From contig NC_068365.1 in NCBI RefSeq assembly GCF_020536995.1, positions 33,557,067 to 33,621,066 of the forward strand: a DNA stretch of 64,000 bases, written 5' to 3'. The notes under the pieces are model-generated. The model was given only the letters and a program-made list of their open reading frames with translations, did not search any database and was not told where the DNA came from. Source of the stretch: Dreissena polymorpha. Taxonomy: Eukaryota; Mollusca; Bivalvia; Myida; Dreissenidae. The stretch's first letter is position 1. Each line of letters starts with the position of its first letter. Below, piece after piece: positions 41,881 to 51,237 of this stretch. A program made the translations under genes and the position numbers.

Positions 41881-42540
41881 ATGCTCCCGGTAGGGTGGCA
41901 TATTGCAGTTGTACTGTCAGTCCGTCTGTCTGTCTGTCTGTCTGTGTGTGTGTGTCCGTCCGAAAACTTTAATATGGGCCATAACTTTTGCAATATTGAA
42001 GATAGCAACTTGATATTTGGCATGTATATGTATCTCATGAAGCTGCACATTTTGAGTGGTGAAAGGTGAAGGTCATCCTTCAAGGTCAAAAGTTAAAAAA
42101 TACAATCCAAGGGAAGTAATAAGCTTTAAAAGGGAGATAATTTCTAAACCTGCCAAATGATATATTGAAATTTTATTTCAAAGCTGCGCAATAGTGGGCA
42201 TTGTGTTTTTTTTGTAGCGGATCCGTGGTCTAGTGGTAACACACTGGCTTCACAATCCAGAGATCGCTGGTTCGATCCCCCACTGCACCTAACCTACTAA
42301 CTCGTCTTTCGCATGAGACGTTAAACCGAGGTGCAGTGTACTAGGTGCTATACACCGGGCACTAAAAGACCCAGGGTCACCTCTGGAACGGGGTGTCTCC
42401 TGTATCTTGCACTATCCCCCGTAACCAACTAACACGTCTTTCTGGGGGCGATGGCCATATGGGAGACAATCCCGGTGCACTCGATAAAAACAAAAACAAC
42501 AACAACGGGCATTGTGTTTCGGACAAACACAATTCTTGTC
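41881..42540 (+). mobile_element. ATGCTCCCGG element inside the DNA transposon
   Basis: Relative of the elements at 16255 and 16848: starts atgctcccggtagggtggca, has ccataacttttgcaatattg, ggtgaaggtcatccttcaag and ends gggcattgtgtttcggacaa. A SINE is inserted near its right end. Confidence 0.65.
42217..42506 (+). mobile_element. tRNA-derived SINE with 13-bp target duplication
   Basis: A 74-bp tRNA-like head (A box TGGTCTAGTGG, B box GGTTCGATCC, anticodon loop TTCACAA) is followed by a body with gtctttcgcatgagacgtta, aaccgaggtgcagtgtacta and a tail of aaaaacaaaaacaacaacaa. GGGCATTGTGTTT is present at 42196-42208 and again at 42507-42519. The gagacgttaaaccgaggt box resembles the conserved central domains of invertebrate SINE superfamilies. 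It is the youngest of four nested insertions. Confidence 0.88.
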
Positions 42541-44579
42541 TAATGATGCCATTGCTAGTGAGGTAACTTCAAGGTGTTAAAGCGAAGTATTAAAATTATT
42601 AAACGGCATTATTACACTCCCGCAAAGTCATCAATAATGTAAAAGCCATTATTTGAAACTGGAATAAACAATGTAGTGCAACTGTTTCATTGCCCAATCA
42701 ATGCTGTCATAAAAGATGTCAGGTGATAAGGTCCTATCTCCAGTTGCATAATCTGCTCTGCAATGACCAGTCATTTTGAATGTAACTTGAGTCATTATAA
42801 CTGCACCCTATTGTCAATTTAAAGGTTTCACAATGTAGCTGTAGCAGAGCATTTACACTGCTTTATATTCTAGTATTAATCTTGTACAACAAGTTGGTGT
42901 ATCACTAAATAAATTTGGTCTTCTGCTTAAGGATATAACATGCACAATATAATTATCATTTTTATATTGATACACAGAAGACCTCTAACCACTTATTTGA
43001 TGATACACCAAAATGAACAGCATCTAATTACATGTATACTTCTTTATCAGGGTAGCTTTGCTTGAAACTTAATTATCATAGATACACTATAAGTGCTAAA
43101 ATTCCTAGTGGGAAAACAAAGTTTAACCCTTCATGGATGGAGAAGTTGGACACCAGTGGAAAAACACTGGGATCATGGTGCAAGAGAGATACCGGCAATG
43201 AGTTTGCAAGATATTGTACTGTCTGAATGAAGTCCATCTTGTAGTAATTCTGGTGCTAATCAACTGATAAGTCATGCAGATGGATAAAAACACAAGGAAA
43301 ACATGAAATACATGCATGATAATTCACAAAAGCGTTTGTTTGGAAGTGCCCAAAAGCCAAGCAGCTCTCAGGGTTGTGGGGATAAATCTATCTGTATGCA
43401 AGTACATCCATCACACAAGGAACAGGTACAAAAGGCTGAACTCTTCTGGGCCCTTAAGGTAGCTTCAAGTGGGTATCCATACAGAACATGTGATGGCACT
43501 CCTGCTCTGTTTCAAGCTATGTTTCCTGGACCTGTGTCTAAAAAATAAGTATTATGTATTCCTACTTTGAGGGAAAAGTTCCTACTTTTTCCTACTTTTT
43601 TCCTACTTTTCTTGCAAAAGTAGTTCCTATTTTTTCCTACTTTTTGAAAAAAGGTCACTTGACAGCCTGTCATTATTGACGATTGCATTGTACATTCGTT
43701 CATTTATTCTATTAATTTTGTGAATTAACCTTTTAGTTCATTATTCTGGAATAGTTGCATGGTTTCAGAATAGTTTCTGTACTAAACTCATTATTAAACA
43801 GTAAACGTACGTGTACTTTCATGCATTAGTGAAAGCCATCTTTGGTTAATCTGAAAGTTTGTAGATTTATTCTTTTGAGACGTAATTTCATTAGAATTAT
43901 TGATATTTCACTGGGAGTTTTTAAATTTCCCGGATTTAACAACCATCAATAAATAGCTCGGGATACCCCATTTTTCATTGGTTGTTGCCATGAGCTAACC
44001 GGAAACGGAAATCGTTCCATTGTTTACTTTCCGGTGATTGGAATTTCAGCAATTGCATCTATTGTTCATTGATATTTAGTGTAACTAATAATTGTTATAA
44101 GTTGCGCTAGTTGATATTAGAGTGCAATAGCAATTGCAGTATATTTCAACCTGTATTTTGTTTTTTTTAAAAAAACAAAAATAAATAAATAAATAAATAC
44201 TTAGGAAATAGTGTCATTTTCATTTCATTGTAATAATATTACAAATATTGTCAACTTGCTTTATTGCTTCATCACATATTAGTATTATTACTGGCGTATG
44301 CATAGTTGAAACTGTAAATTTTCTGAGCGACTGGATATATTACAAGCATATTTTGGTTTACCGTAAAGCTTTTCTACTTCCTAAAGAGCGCACCTGTAGC
44401 AATACCGTATTTACTTTAAAGCAATTAGTAAATAATTTAGTACAGTAAACCAAATACACTGAAAAATATTTCAGTTTCTTTTCAAGCTAGTGCTATCAGG
44501 GTGATTGAAAACTTTGCCATTGATTGTTTTTGGAGAATAATCATTTAATGTCTTTGTTTCTACATTAGTTGTGTTCTAG

Positions 44580-44775
44580 CCTAGCCAGTGCACGGGTTCC
44601 TGCACCCGGAGGTATCTGACCTTGAGGGTACAGAGGAGACGTGCACTGGGGATCGGGCAGTCGCAGTGAGCAGAGGGACTATCGGTTCTCCGGCATCGCT
44701 GGGGATCGCGCAGTCGCAGTGAGCAGAGGGACTATCGGTTCTCCGGCAACGCTGGGGATTGCGCATAACCTGCAT
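44580..44775 (+). repeat. 53-bp tandem duplication in the LTR element leader
   Basis: Two full units and a partial third start ggggatcg at 44648, 44701 and 44754; each has cagtcgcagtgagcagaggg and actatcggttctccggcaac variants. The G/C content is high against the AT-rich leader. Confidence 0.85.
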
Positions 44776-44834
44776 CATACTTTACCGGCAGTTTCTGGTT
44801 GAGTTGAGGTTATAGGTATAAACACAATCCATTT

Positions 44835-45345
44835 CCTGTAATAGTTGCCTATTATCCTGGAGTCATTAAAATAATTGCATATCATTAAATACTATTCATA
44901 CTGGGTCTCTATCAATACTGAGAGTTATCAACGGCTATAGTACCCGGCATTAGATACTGGGTGTTATATTTTGGATACATACATTTTTGGTGTTTATGGC
45001 CATTTGTTTTATTACATTTATGTCTATTTGATTCCATTTTTGTATGCCCATTTTTATTAGGTTGAGAAATAGATTTACTATTTAGTATTGTGCGTGATTG
45101 AAACCTATTCCTTTCAACAATTTAATATTATTATACTGGAGTCATTTAGATAACCACACGCTATTGAACAATATTTATACTTGACCCTATTAATAATCAC
45201 AATCACTAAAGAACAAATACCCGGTACCAAATACTGGGTGTTACATTTTCTAGTATATGTTATTTGAGTTGTGATGGCCATTAATTTGTTTTACTACACT
45301 TGTGCTCATTTGCTCCCATTTTTGATTGGGTGGAGAAAGAGTATT
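44835..45345 (+). repeat. Diverged ~285-bp direct duplication in the LTR element leader
   Basis: The text tggagtcatt..gataac, acccggcattagatactggg, tgttatatttt, gatggccat..tgttttattac and gctcatttg..cccatttttg occurs twice in the same order (about 44850-45050 and 45130-45330), with much divergence. Non-coding leader. Confidence 0.6.
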
Positions 45346-45543
45346 TATTGATTGTATGGTGGTGTGTGAGTGTGATAAATATTGAAATTAAAGTTTTTGT
45401 GAGCCAGGAATAGTTAGATAAATACTTGTTTGTATTAGTTTTGCATATCATTGCATTTAAATTGCAAATGTGTGTGTGTGGTGTACTTTATGTGAAATGC
45501 TTAGACTAGACTTGGACAGTAAATTGACATTACGTGACAGACA

Positions 45544-47166
45544 ATGGCGGAGAGAACTATTGGTTTAGGTTCAGCTTATTTTGAGGAAATGAAACTGTTG
45601 CAGCAAAATGTACAAACACCATTTCCTCATCAGTACCCGTCAGGGCAACCAACTCCAGTACAGACACGACCAATTTCACAATCACAACAACCATTTCCTT
45701 ACCAGTACCCATCTGTGCAACCAACTGGTCCGTACCCACAAATCCAACAGCCACACCCTGGGCAACCAATGCAGTTCCCACCATGGCTGCAAGGACCGCC
45801 ACAAATTGCATCTCCATACATGCGGTACCCTCCACATTGGTATCCGGCCCAAGAACAGTTCATGCCCTTCACCAGTATGCAGGGGCACCAAGGAATTGGA
45901 GTACAAGCTGGTGTAACAAACCAGGGATTTGCACCGGCAGGTACAAATGTTCAACCGGCAGCTCTGGGCGAAATGGTTCCAGAAAATAATGCTGGTAGAA
46001 ATCAATCACAGTTATGGTCAGAAGACGAGATCAAAGAGGGTAACCTCCAACTCGCAGAGAGCACGCCGAACACAAAAGCAGTCCCTGAAGACAGTAACAA
46101 GTTCAGCAGTTTTTATTCGTCTGGCTATGTTACGGCTAACCAGTCTGTGGAAGTCAGCCCGGCCAGAGTACCTGTGAAGCAGCAGATTGATATACCTGTT
46201 CATTCACCCAACAATCAGACAAGGGCAGGTAATGTCACGTCTCGGGCCTCTGGTTCCCGCACTTCATCCATCAGCTCTGCGACAAACAAGGGCTCATTCC
46301 GCGCCAACATGAGCTTCAGTCACATGCAGGACAGCCTCTCATCTGATCTACAGTCCGAGATGGATGAGATTTGGATGGACCTGAACAACGTCTCTAAGAG
46401 GGACCTGATGGCCGTATACAAAGAAGGGGTACAAGAACGAGATAAGTTAAGGTCGACGATGATTCAGTGTCAAGACAGTGCTTCCCGACGTATCTCGGAG
46501 ATGAAAAAACAGATAGCCATGGAACAGCATGCAAAGACAGACCTGGTGGTGAGAGTCAACCAGGAAATAGAGGACAAAGTAGAGATTCTGGAATTCCTGA
46601 AAGAGAGCAAAGAACATCAGGCGGCTATGCTCACCGATAAAGCAGGCGTTGAGCGAGAATTGATGGAGCTGCAAGTCCAGTTTCAAAAACTGCAGAGTTC
46701 CCTCGAGAGTAAGTTACAGCAGCAGGTACAACAGGCACGGGAGATGATAGAACAGTTAAAGAAAGACAGACAGATGGCTATTGCAGAAATGAAGCAGCAA
46801 ATGCATGAGGAGATGGAGAGAAAAGATGGAGAAATCTTAAGATTAAGGTCAAAGGCACAATCACTCGGTCAGGAGAACACGCAACTGAAGGAACACATTG
46901 AAAAGTTGGAGAAAGCTTCAACAAATCAGTTGGAGAAAGCCCGTGCAAATCAGTTGGCGAAAGCTCGTGCAATCTTCAAGCGTTTGAAAGCAGAGAAGTC
47001 GGAGGCGATTGCTAAGAGGGAGTCGAGACTGAAGGAGTATGAGAACAAAATGAAAGTGGAGAAGGAGAACCTGCAGAAGCAGGGCAATGACTTCCAGAAT
47101 AGGGAACGAGAAAATAACCAACGCAAACGAGACTGGCACAAAGTGAGGAAAATTTCAGAAAGATGA
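45544..47166 (+). CDS. LTR element ORF1: proline-rich N-terminus, long coiled coil (gag position)
   Basis: 540 codons from an ATG in good context (acaATGg). Residues 20-125 are rich in Pro, Gln and Tyr, with repeats such as PFPHQYPSGQPT and PFPYQYPSVQPT. Residues about 170-260 are Ser/Thr-rich linker. Residues about 275-535 are a long heptad-rich coiled coil (QSEMDEIWMDLNNVSKRD, LEFLKESKEHQAAML, EEMERKDGEILRLRSKAQ, EKLEKASTNQLEKARANQ). No CCHC knuckle is seen. The position right after the leader suggests a structural, gag-like protein; that role is inference. Its end overlaps the next ORF by four bases. Confidence 0.8.
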   Translation: MAERTIGLGSAYFEEMKLLQQNVQTPFPHQYPSGQPTPVQTRPISQSQQPFPYQYPSVQPTGPYPQIQQPHPGQPMQFPPWLQGPPQIASPYMRYPPHWYPAQEQFMPFTSMQGHQGIGVQAGVTNQGFAPAGTNVQPAALGEMVPENNAGRNQSQLWSEDEIKEGNLQLAESTPNTKAVPEDSNKFSSFYSSGYVTANQSVEVSPARVPVKQQIDIPVHSPNNQTRAGNVTSRASGSRTSSISSATNKGSFRANMSFSHMQDSLSSDLQSEMDEIWMDLNNVSKRDLMAVYKEGVQERDKLRSTMIQCQDSASRRISEMKKQIAMEQHAKTDLVVRVNQEIEDKVEILEFLKESKEHQAAMLTDKAGVERELMELQVQFQKLQSSLESKLQQQVQQAREMIEQLKKDRQMAIAEMKQQMHEEMERKDGEILRLRSKAQSLGQENTQLKEHIEKLEKASTNQLEKARANQLAKARAIFKRLKAEKSEAIAKRESRLKEYENKMKVEKENLQKQGNDFQNRERENNQRKRDWHKVRKISER

Positions 47167-47969
47167 ATGAACAACACAACCACACAATTCTGGAGAGAAG
47201 TGAGTCGGATATGTTGGTCCATCAGATGCAGGTTGAGGCCGATAGACAGAAGGAGGAATACGAGAGACCGGTAGGTGAAGCTGGTCACATGTCAGATGCT
47301 AGTCTTGCCCAGTTGGCTGCGTACCATGAGAAAGATGAAGCTGAGATCCTGACCCAGCATCAGACGAGTTTGCATGGGAAGGCTGAAGAACATGCAGCAC
47401 ACCATCAGGAGGTAGTCAGTGGGTACAAGGCTCAGATAAAGGCTGCTATTGAAGACCAAGCGAGGGTCTTTGAGTCAGCCATTCAGTCCACTGAGGTACA
47501 GAAGGCTCCTGAAGGGGGACAAGAGCAGTTGGACAAAGTCAACAGACCAAGTGAAGACCAAGCGAGGTTCAGTGAATCAGTCAGGCCGTCGACTGAGTTA
47601 CAGAAGGCTCTGGAAGAGGGACAAGTGCAGTTAGGCAAACTCATCATCACACTGAACACTCCCAGAGCAGACCTCTTTCTTAAAGAGAAAAAGCTGGAGC
47701 AAAGTGGCATGAAGTTCAGTACCAAGATGTTTAATCATAAGGCAGGAGCAATGAACGGCAATCCTGATGCTTTGTGCAGGAAAAACATCGTGGATGATCG
47801 TATAGAGTATAAACTTGGTTATGAGTTGGAGGACGTAGATGATGGGGTCCCCTTGTCAAAATCATGGAAAGAAAGACATGAGAAGACACGGGAAGTATGG
47901 GATCCGGGTATAATATTTACGAAGGTTATAAACAAGGTGGGTGATCCGGTCTATATGCTTGATACTTAA
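47163..47969 (+). CDS. LTR element ORF2: coiled-coil protein with faint gypsy pol motifs at its end
   Basis: 268 codons starting in an ATGA overlap with ORF1. Residues about 15-90 are Glu/Gln/His-rich; residues about 95-160 contain a 33-residue repeat present twice (EDQARVFESA..., EDQARFSESV...). Around residues 195-212 is FNHKAGAMNGNPDALCRK, which resembles the HxxG..GNADALSR segment that closes the RNase H of Ty3/gypsy pol, and the last residues, KVGDPVYMLDT, resemble the start of the integrase C-terminal module (VGDLVYxLD). These are short relics, not functional domains. Confidence 0.65.
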   Translation: MNEQHNHTILERSESDMLVHQMQVEADRQKEEYERPVGEAGHMSDASLAQLAAYHEKDEAEILTQHQTSLHGKAEEHAAHHQEVVSGYKAQIKAAIEDQARVFESAIQSTEVQKAPEGGQEQLDKVNRPSEDQARFSESVRPSTELQKALEEGQVQLGKLIITLNTPRADLFLKEKKLEQSGMKFSTKMFNHKAGAMNGNPDALCRKNIVDDRIEYKLGYELEDVDDGVPLSKSWKERHEKTREVWDPGIIFTKVINKVGDPVYMLDT

Positions 47970-48455
47970 CACTAGAAAGCGAAATAGCACAAACTATCTG
48001 TGGGTGATCGGGTCTATATGCTGGATATCGCGCCTAAACAAAATAATACAAACTATCGGTTAAATGGGACGGACCGGGAAGGGTGACACGGCTAATATCT
48101 CCTTATATGTACATCATAATGCATAAGAATGTGGTCAAAATTAATCCCCAAAATGGGCAAGTAAAGAAATTGACCGACTGACTGGACACTTTGGTGACAG
48201 TGATGAAACCTTATAATGTATGTGTGTAGACAGCCAGATGACAGTTTTATGACCAAGTGCGATTGGTGAGGTGTTTGGTTTCATGGAAGATGTGTCAATG
48301 AAAGTGAGGAGGAAGGTGTGAGGATGAAATGTCCAAATTGTGTAAAACTGTAACTCACACTTTGGGCTGAAATACTTGAAATATTGGTTAATTGTTTTAG
48401 CATGTCTGACTCCGGCTAGGCAACTGATAGTCCTAAAAGAGGGTGGAGGGAGTAT

Positions 48456-49853
48456 ATGGAGAAGACTGCCCGGGTGGTACAGGAGATAGAACAGGCTAAT
48501 GCAGAAGGCCGACTCCAGTATGGCACGGCAAGAGAGCTGGTGTATGCCCTGGGCCAAGTCCACTCCTCAAGGTTGGAGCAGGAAAAGCGTCATGAGCTAC
48601 TGAAAGGGCAATATGACATTGCAGTGAAGCAGCAGAAGTACCGTTTTGTTGCTGATCTACGCTACAGAGCGGATGTCATTTGCTCGAAGGAATTTGTTTC
48701 GAAGGCATTCGGCAAACCTGTGGCCAAGAAAAAGGGTCTAGGATTGTCACTGAATGCGCGTCCAAGAGGTGGTAAGGTGTTGCAGACAGCTGGACGGCTG
48801 AGTACCTTCTCGGGTCTACAGTCCGGGTTTCCAGCCTTACCCGCTACGGCATCAAAAGTCCCGGCAACTGTTTCGCTGGGAGAGATCAAGATAGAGAAGG
48901 CTTCTGGGGACGACGAAGTGCTGCCCATGGAAACCGAAGTCCTTTCGGTTATAGCGCAGGAAGAAGATGACCTGTCAACTTCTTCTGTCTTCACTGCGTT
49001 GGACGAAGTGGGACAGTTCTCAGTCGTTGATGAAGTGGGGCAGTGTGAAGACACCCCACTGATCAAGACAGAAGTAATTTCTGTTTCAAGCGACTCTGAT
49101 ACAGAAGGACGTGCTCCGGTGGAGGGGACCCCGACCTTGGTTGGAGTCTCTAATACTGGGGTAACTAGGGTCCCTGTCGAGGCTGGGAACTTGGCACCAT
49201 TTGTAATCCCAACACAGGTGTTTACCAATAGTTCCTATGTTGCGAGGGAGCCACGGAAAAGGAGTTATCAGATGAGGGAGGAACCAGCCGAATCGACACC
49301 AGTTTTGCCAGAGTGTGTGCCGGTGAGGAAAGTCCTGAAACCCTCAGTTTGGACCAGACTGGGTAATCGCATGGAAGAGCCCATGAAAAAGAAACGATCG
49401 TCCCGTTGTCCGTTAATGGGATGTACGTCAGATTCTCGCCATTTAAGCCGACATGTCTACCAGAGGCATCTTCCAGAGCGATTTCAGCTAGGTAATTTGG
49501 CAGATCCGGCTTGGCAGGTAGCTCGGTTGCGAGGGCTTAGATGGCTCGCTCTGCAGATCGTCGGAGACGATCGGCTTGGTACCCTGCTGGACTTTGCCCA
49601 GAAGCATGACTTAGGAATCAACGCGGAGGTGTCTCTATCTGAAGTAGATAGACAGTGGTTGTCCGAGTTCGGCCGTCAATCAGGATGGCCGGAAGTGGAC
49701 TTCGACATTCAACGTCTGAACTCGCAGGCTCTTCTTGCCCATTGGCGTGTCCTTGTCGGTCTACTGAAACACATTCCAAGGAATCGACAAGCTTACTTCT
49801 TCAACCTGGACAATCAGCGTACCTCTAGTACCGTCCCGGCTGTGGCTGGGTAA
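48456..49853 (+). CDS. LTR element ORF3: helical N-terminus and C2H2-like finger
   Basis: 465 codons from an ATG. Residues 1-85 are helical and charged (MEKTARVVQEIEQANAEG..., KYRFVADLRYRADVICSKEF). A basic GKPVAKKKG patch follows, then a long acidic Ser/Glu/Val-rich middle. Near residue 315, KKKRSSRCPLMGC followed by RHLSRHVYQRHLPERF gives a CX4C...HX4H finger next to a basic run. The C-terminus (WARLRGLRWLA-like, HWRVLVGLLKHIPRNRQ) is helical. It sits 18 bp before ORF4. Function unknown; the finger and basic patch suggest nucleic-acid binding. Confidence 0.7.
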   Translation: MEKTARVVQEIEQANAEGRLQYGTARELVYALGQVHSSRLEQEKRHELLKGQYDIAVKQQKYRFVADLRYRADVICSKEFVSKAFGKPVAKKKGLGLSLNARPRGGKVLQTAGRLSTFSGLQSGFPALPATASKVPATVSLGEIKIEKASGDDEVLPMETEVLSVIAQEEDDLSTSSVFTALDEVGQFSVVDEVGQCEDTPLIKTEVISVSSDSDTEGRAPVEGTPTLVGVSNTGVTRVPVEAGNLAPFVIPTQVFTNSSYVAREPRKRSYQMREEPAESTPVLPECVPVRKVLKPSVWTRLGNRMEEPMKKKRSSRCPLMGCTSDSRHLSRHVYQRHLPERFQLGNLADPAWQVARLRGLRWLALQIVGDDRLGTLLDFAQKHDLGINAEVSLSEVDRQWLSEFGRQSGWPEVDFDIQRLNSQALLAHWRVLVGLLKHIPRNRQAYFFNLDNQRTSSTVPAVAG

Positions 49854-49871
49854 CATGTTCAAATCCCTGAC

Positions 49872-50885
49872 GTGGAGCATCCAAGTACCCAGACACCCCC
49901 GGTTGTGGCGGTGACGGAACCTGAAGGAAGTGGAACGGCTCAGGCTGTTTCTAATGTACGGAACATGTCTGTTAGGGAGTATCTGGCAGTATCCGGAAAG
50001 GCAAACCTCTCGTTGGCTAGGGGGAACACATCCCAGGCGTCAGGGCGACCAGTAACGACCAGGATTTCGGCCTTCGATTCCCATTTTCACCTGGACCGGT
50101 CTCTAGTGAAATTGGGTATGCCGTATTACTCAGATATCCGGACCATTCTGGATGCAGATGTAGGGATCAGACCCCAAGTTGAAGTGGATGTGGTAGGAGG
50201 TGTCCTGATCTATTGTGACCCCGAGACCTACCCGACATCTTTCCCGGCTCAGGCTGGGTTTGGTGTCGCGGTGGGATTACATCCCCGGAAAACGGCAAGA
50301 TTCAACCCTGAACTCTACCGTCATTTAAAGCATCTCCTGAGGAATGAACGAGTTGTGGCACTAGGAGAAGTTGGGTTGGATCGAACCGAGCCATCAGATA
50401 CTTGGGGGCTACAGGAGGAAGTCCTGACAAGGATACTAGAATTGTCATCCCCTTGTCAACCAATCATCCTTCATATCCGGGATGGGGAGGATCGACAGTC
50501 CGGAGTGCTCTATCTGGAATGTCTTGAATTGTTTAAGCCCAATGTTGCTCGGACGCAGAAAGTGGTGCTGCATTGTTTCACCGGCGCGCAAGAGGTAGTG
50601 GTCAGCTGGTGTAAGGCATTCCCTAATTGTTTCTTCAGTTACTCAGGACAAGCCCGGCTTTTCACGGAGGCGCAGAAACAGGCAGTCCGGAGGATCCCGG
50701 CGAACAGGCTGTTGATAGAAACTGACTCGCCATACTTTCGACCAGCTGGGGCTCGGATGTGCACTCCATCCTTTTTAGGGGACGTCGCCAACATTATTGC
50801 GTCTTATCGGGATAGCGAGGTCAGGGACGTGTGCCAGCTGAACTTGAGGAATTCCACTCAACTGTTTGGGCTAGAAATAGCATAA
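49872..50885 (+). CDS. LTR element ORF4: TatD-family metal-dependent nuclease
   Basis: 337 codons from a GTG; the first ATG is at 49965 (residue 32). From residue 67 it is a full-length TatD-like TIM barrel: AFDSHFHLDR (ligands H71, H73), VAVGLHPRK, VALGEVGLDR (E166), ILHIRDGED (H201), VVLHCFTGA (H234) and LLIETDSPYFRP (D285), ending near LRNSTQLFG. All six hallmark positions of the metal site are present, so the fold and probably activity were kept under selection. TatD enzymes are 3'-5' exonucleases/DNases of about 260 residues; the extra 65 N-terminal residues are linker-like. The gene is not a normal part of LTR elements, so capture from a host or microbe is inferred. It ends 353 bp before the 3' LTR. 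Confidence 0.9.
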   Translation: MEHPSTQTPPVVAVTEPEGSGTAQAVSNVRNMSVREYLAVSGKANLSLARGNTSQASGRPVTTRISAFDSHFHLDRSLVKLGMPYYSDIRTILDADVGIRPQVEVDVVGGVLIYCDPETYPTSFPAQAGFGVAVGLHPRKTARFNPELYRHLKHLLRNERVVALGEVGLDRTEPSDTWGLQEEVLTRILELSSPCQPIILHIRDGEDRQSGVLYLECLELFKPNVARTQKVVLHCFTGAQEVVVSWCKAFPNCFFSYSGQARLFTEAQKQAVRRIPANRLLIETDSPYFRPAGARMCTPSFLGDVANIIASYRDSEVRDVCQLNLRNSTQLFGLEIA

Positions 50886-51223
50886 TTTAATGACATTTGT
50901 TTGGCCAATTATCGAATTTTGAATATGGAGTTTAATATTTTAATGTTTAGGACATTAATTTTAACAGAAAGGAAACACAACTGAAGTGTATAGACAATGA
51001 ATGGAAGTGAAAGTTTGGAAAAACTCCGTTGTTAAATATAAGTTTAAAGAAAAACTATATGCTGGGCAAAATTTACTCATCTAGTCTGTTCTAGTGGACA
51101 ATTACTGGAATTGATTACAATATAAAGTATCAACAGGGCCCGGAACTTTAGTGTAGGCCAAATTTTTGATGAAGTAACAAGTTACCAAGACTGAAAAAGG
51201 ACTATGTCTCTTTCCCGTTGGAT

Positions 51224-51237
51224 AAAATGGGGGAGAG
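51224..51237 (+). promoter_or_regulatory. Polypurine tract before the 3' LTR
   Basis: AAAATGGGGGAGAG directly abuts the TGTGG start of the right LTR, the usual site of plus-strand priming in LTR elements. Confidence 0.75.

Larger units (their letters stand above)
41142..43669 (+). mobile_element. DNA transposon (2.5 kb) inserted in the LTR element leader
   Basis: Terminal inverted repeats CAGGCTGTCAAG (41142) and CTTGACAGCCTG (43658-43669), with TCATTA duplicated at 41136-41141 and 43670-43675. Both sub-terminal zones are runs of ttcctacttttt in inverted orientation. Near the right end are coding relics: NPSWMEKLDTSGKTLGSWCK (from 43124), resembling the N-terminal zinc-finger lead-in of hAT-like transposon proteins, and a frame at 43303-43548 ending KAELFWALKVASSGYPYRT with GTPALFQAMFPGP. 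No complete transposase is present. The hAT assignment is tentative because hAT elements normally duplicate 8 bp. Confidence 0.78.

Noticed and set aside
42217-42290. A functional tRNA gene (tRNA-Val-like anticodon loop)
   Set aside because: The acceptor stem does not pair well, and the head is followed by a SINE body and A-rich tail with target duplication, so it is a SINE head.
45557-47288. Antisense and shifted frames over the LTR element ORFs
   Set aside because: Shadows of the coding frames at 45544-47969.
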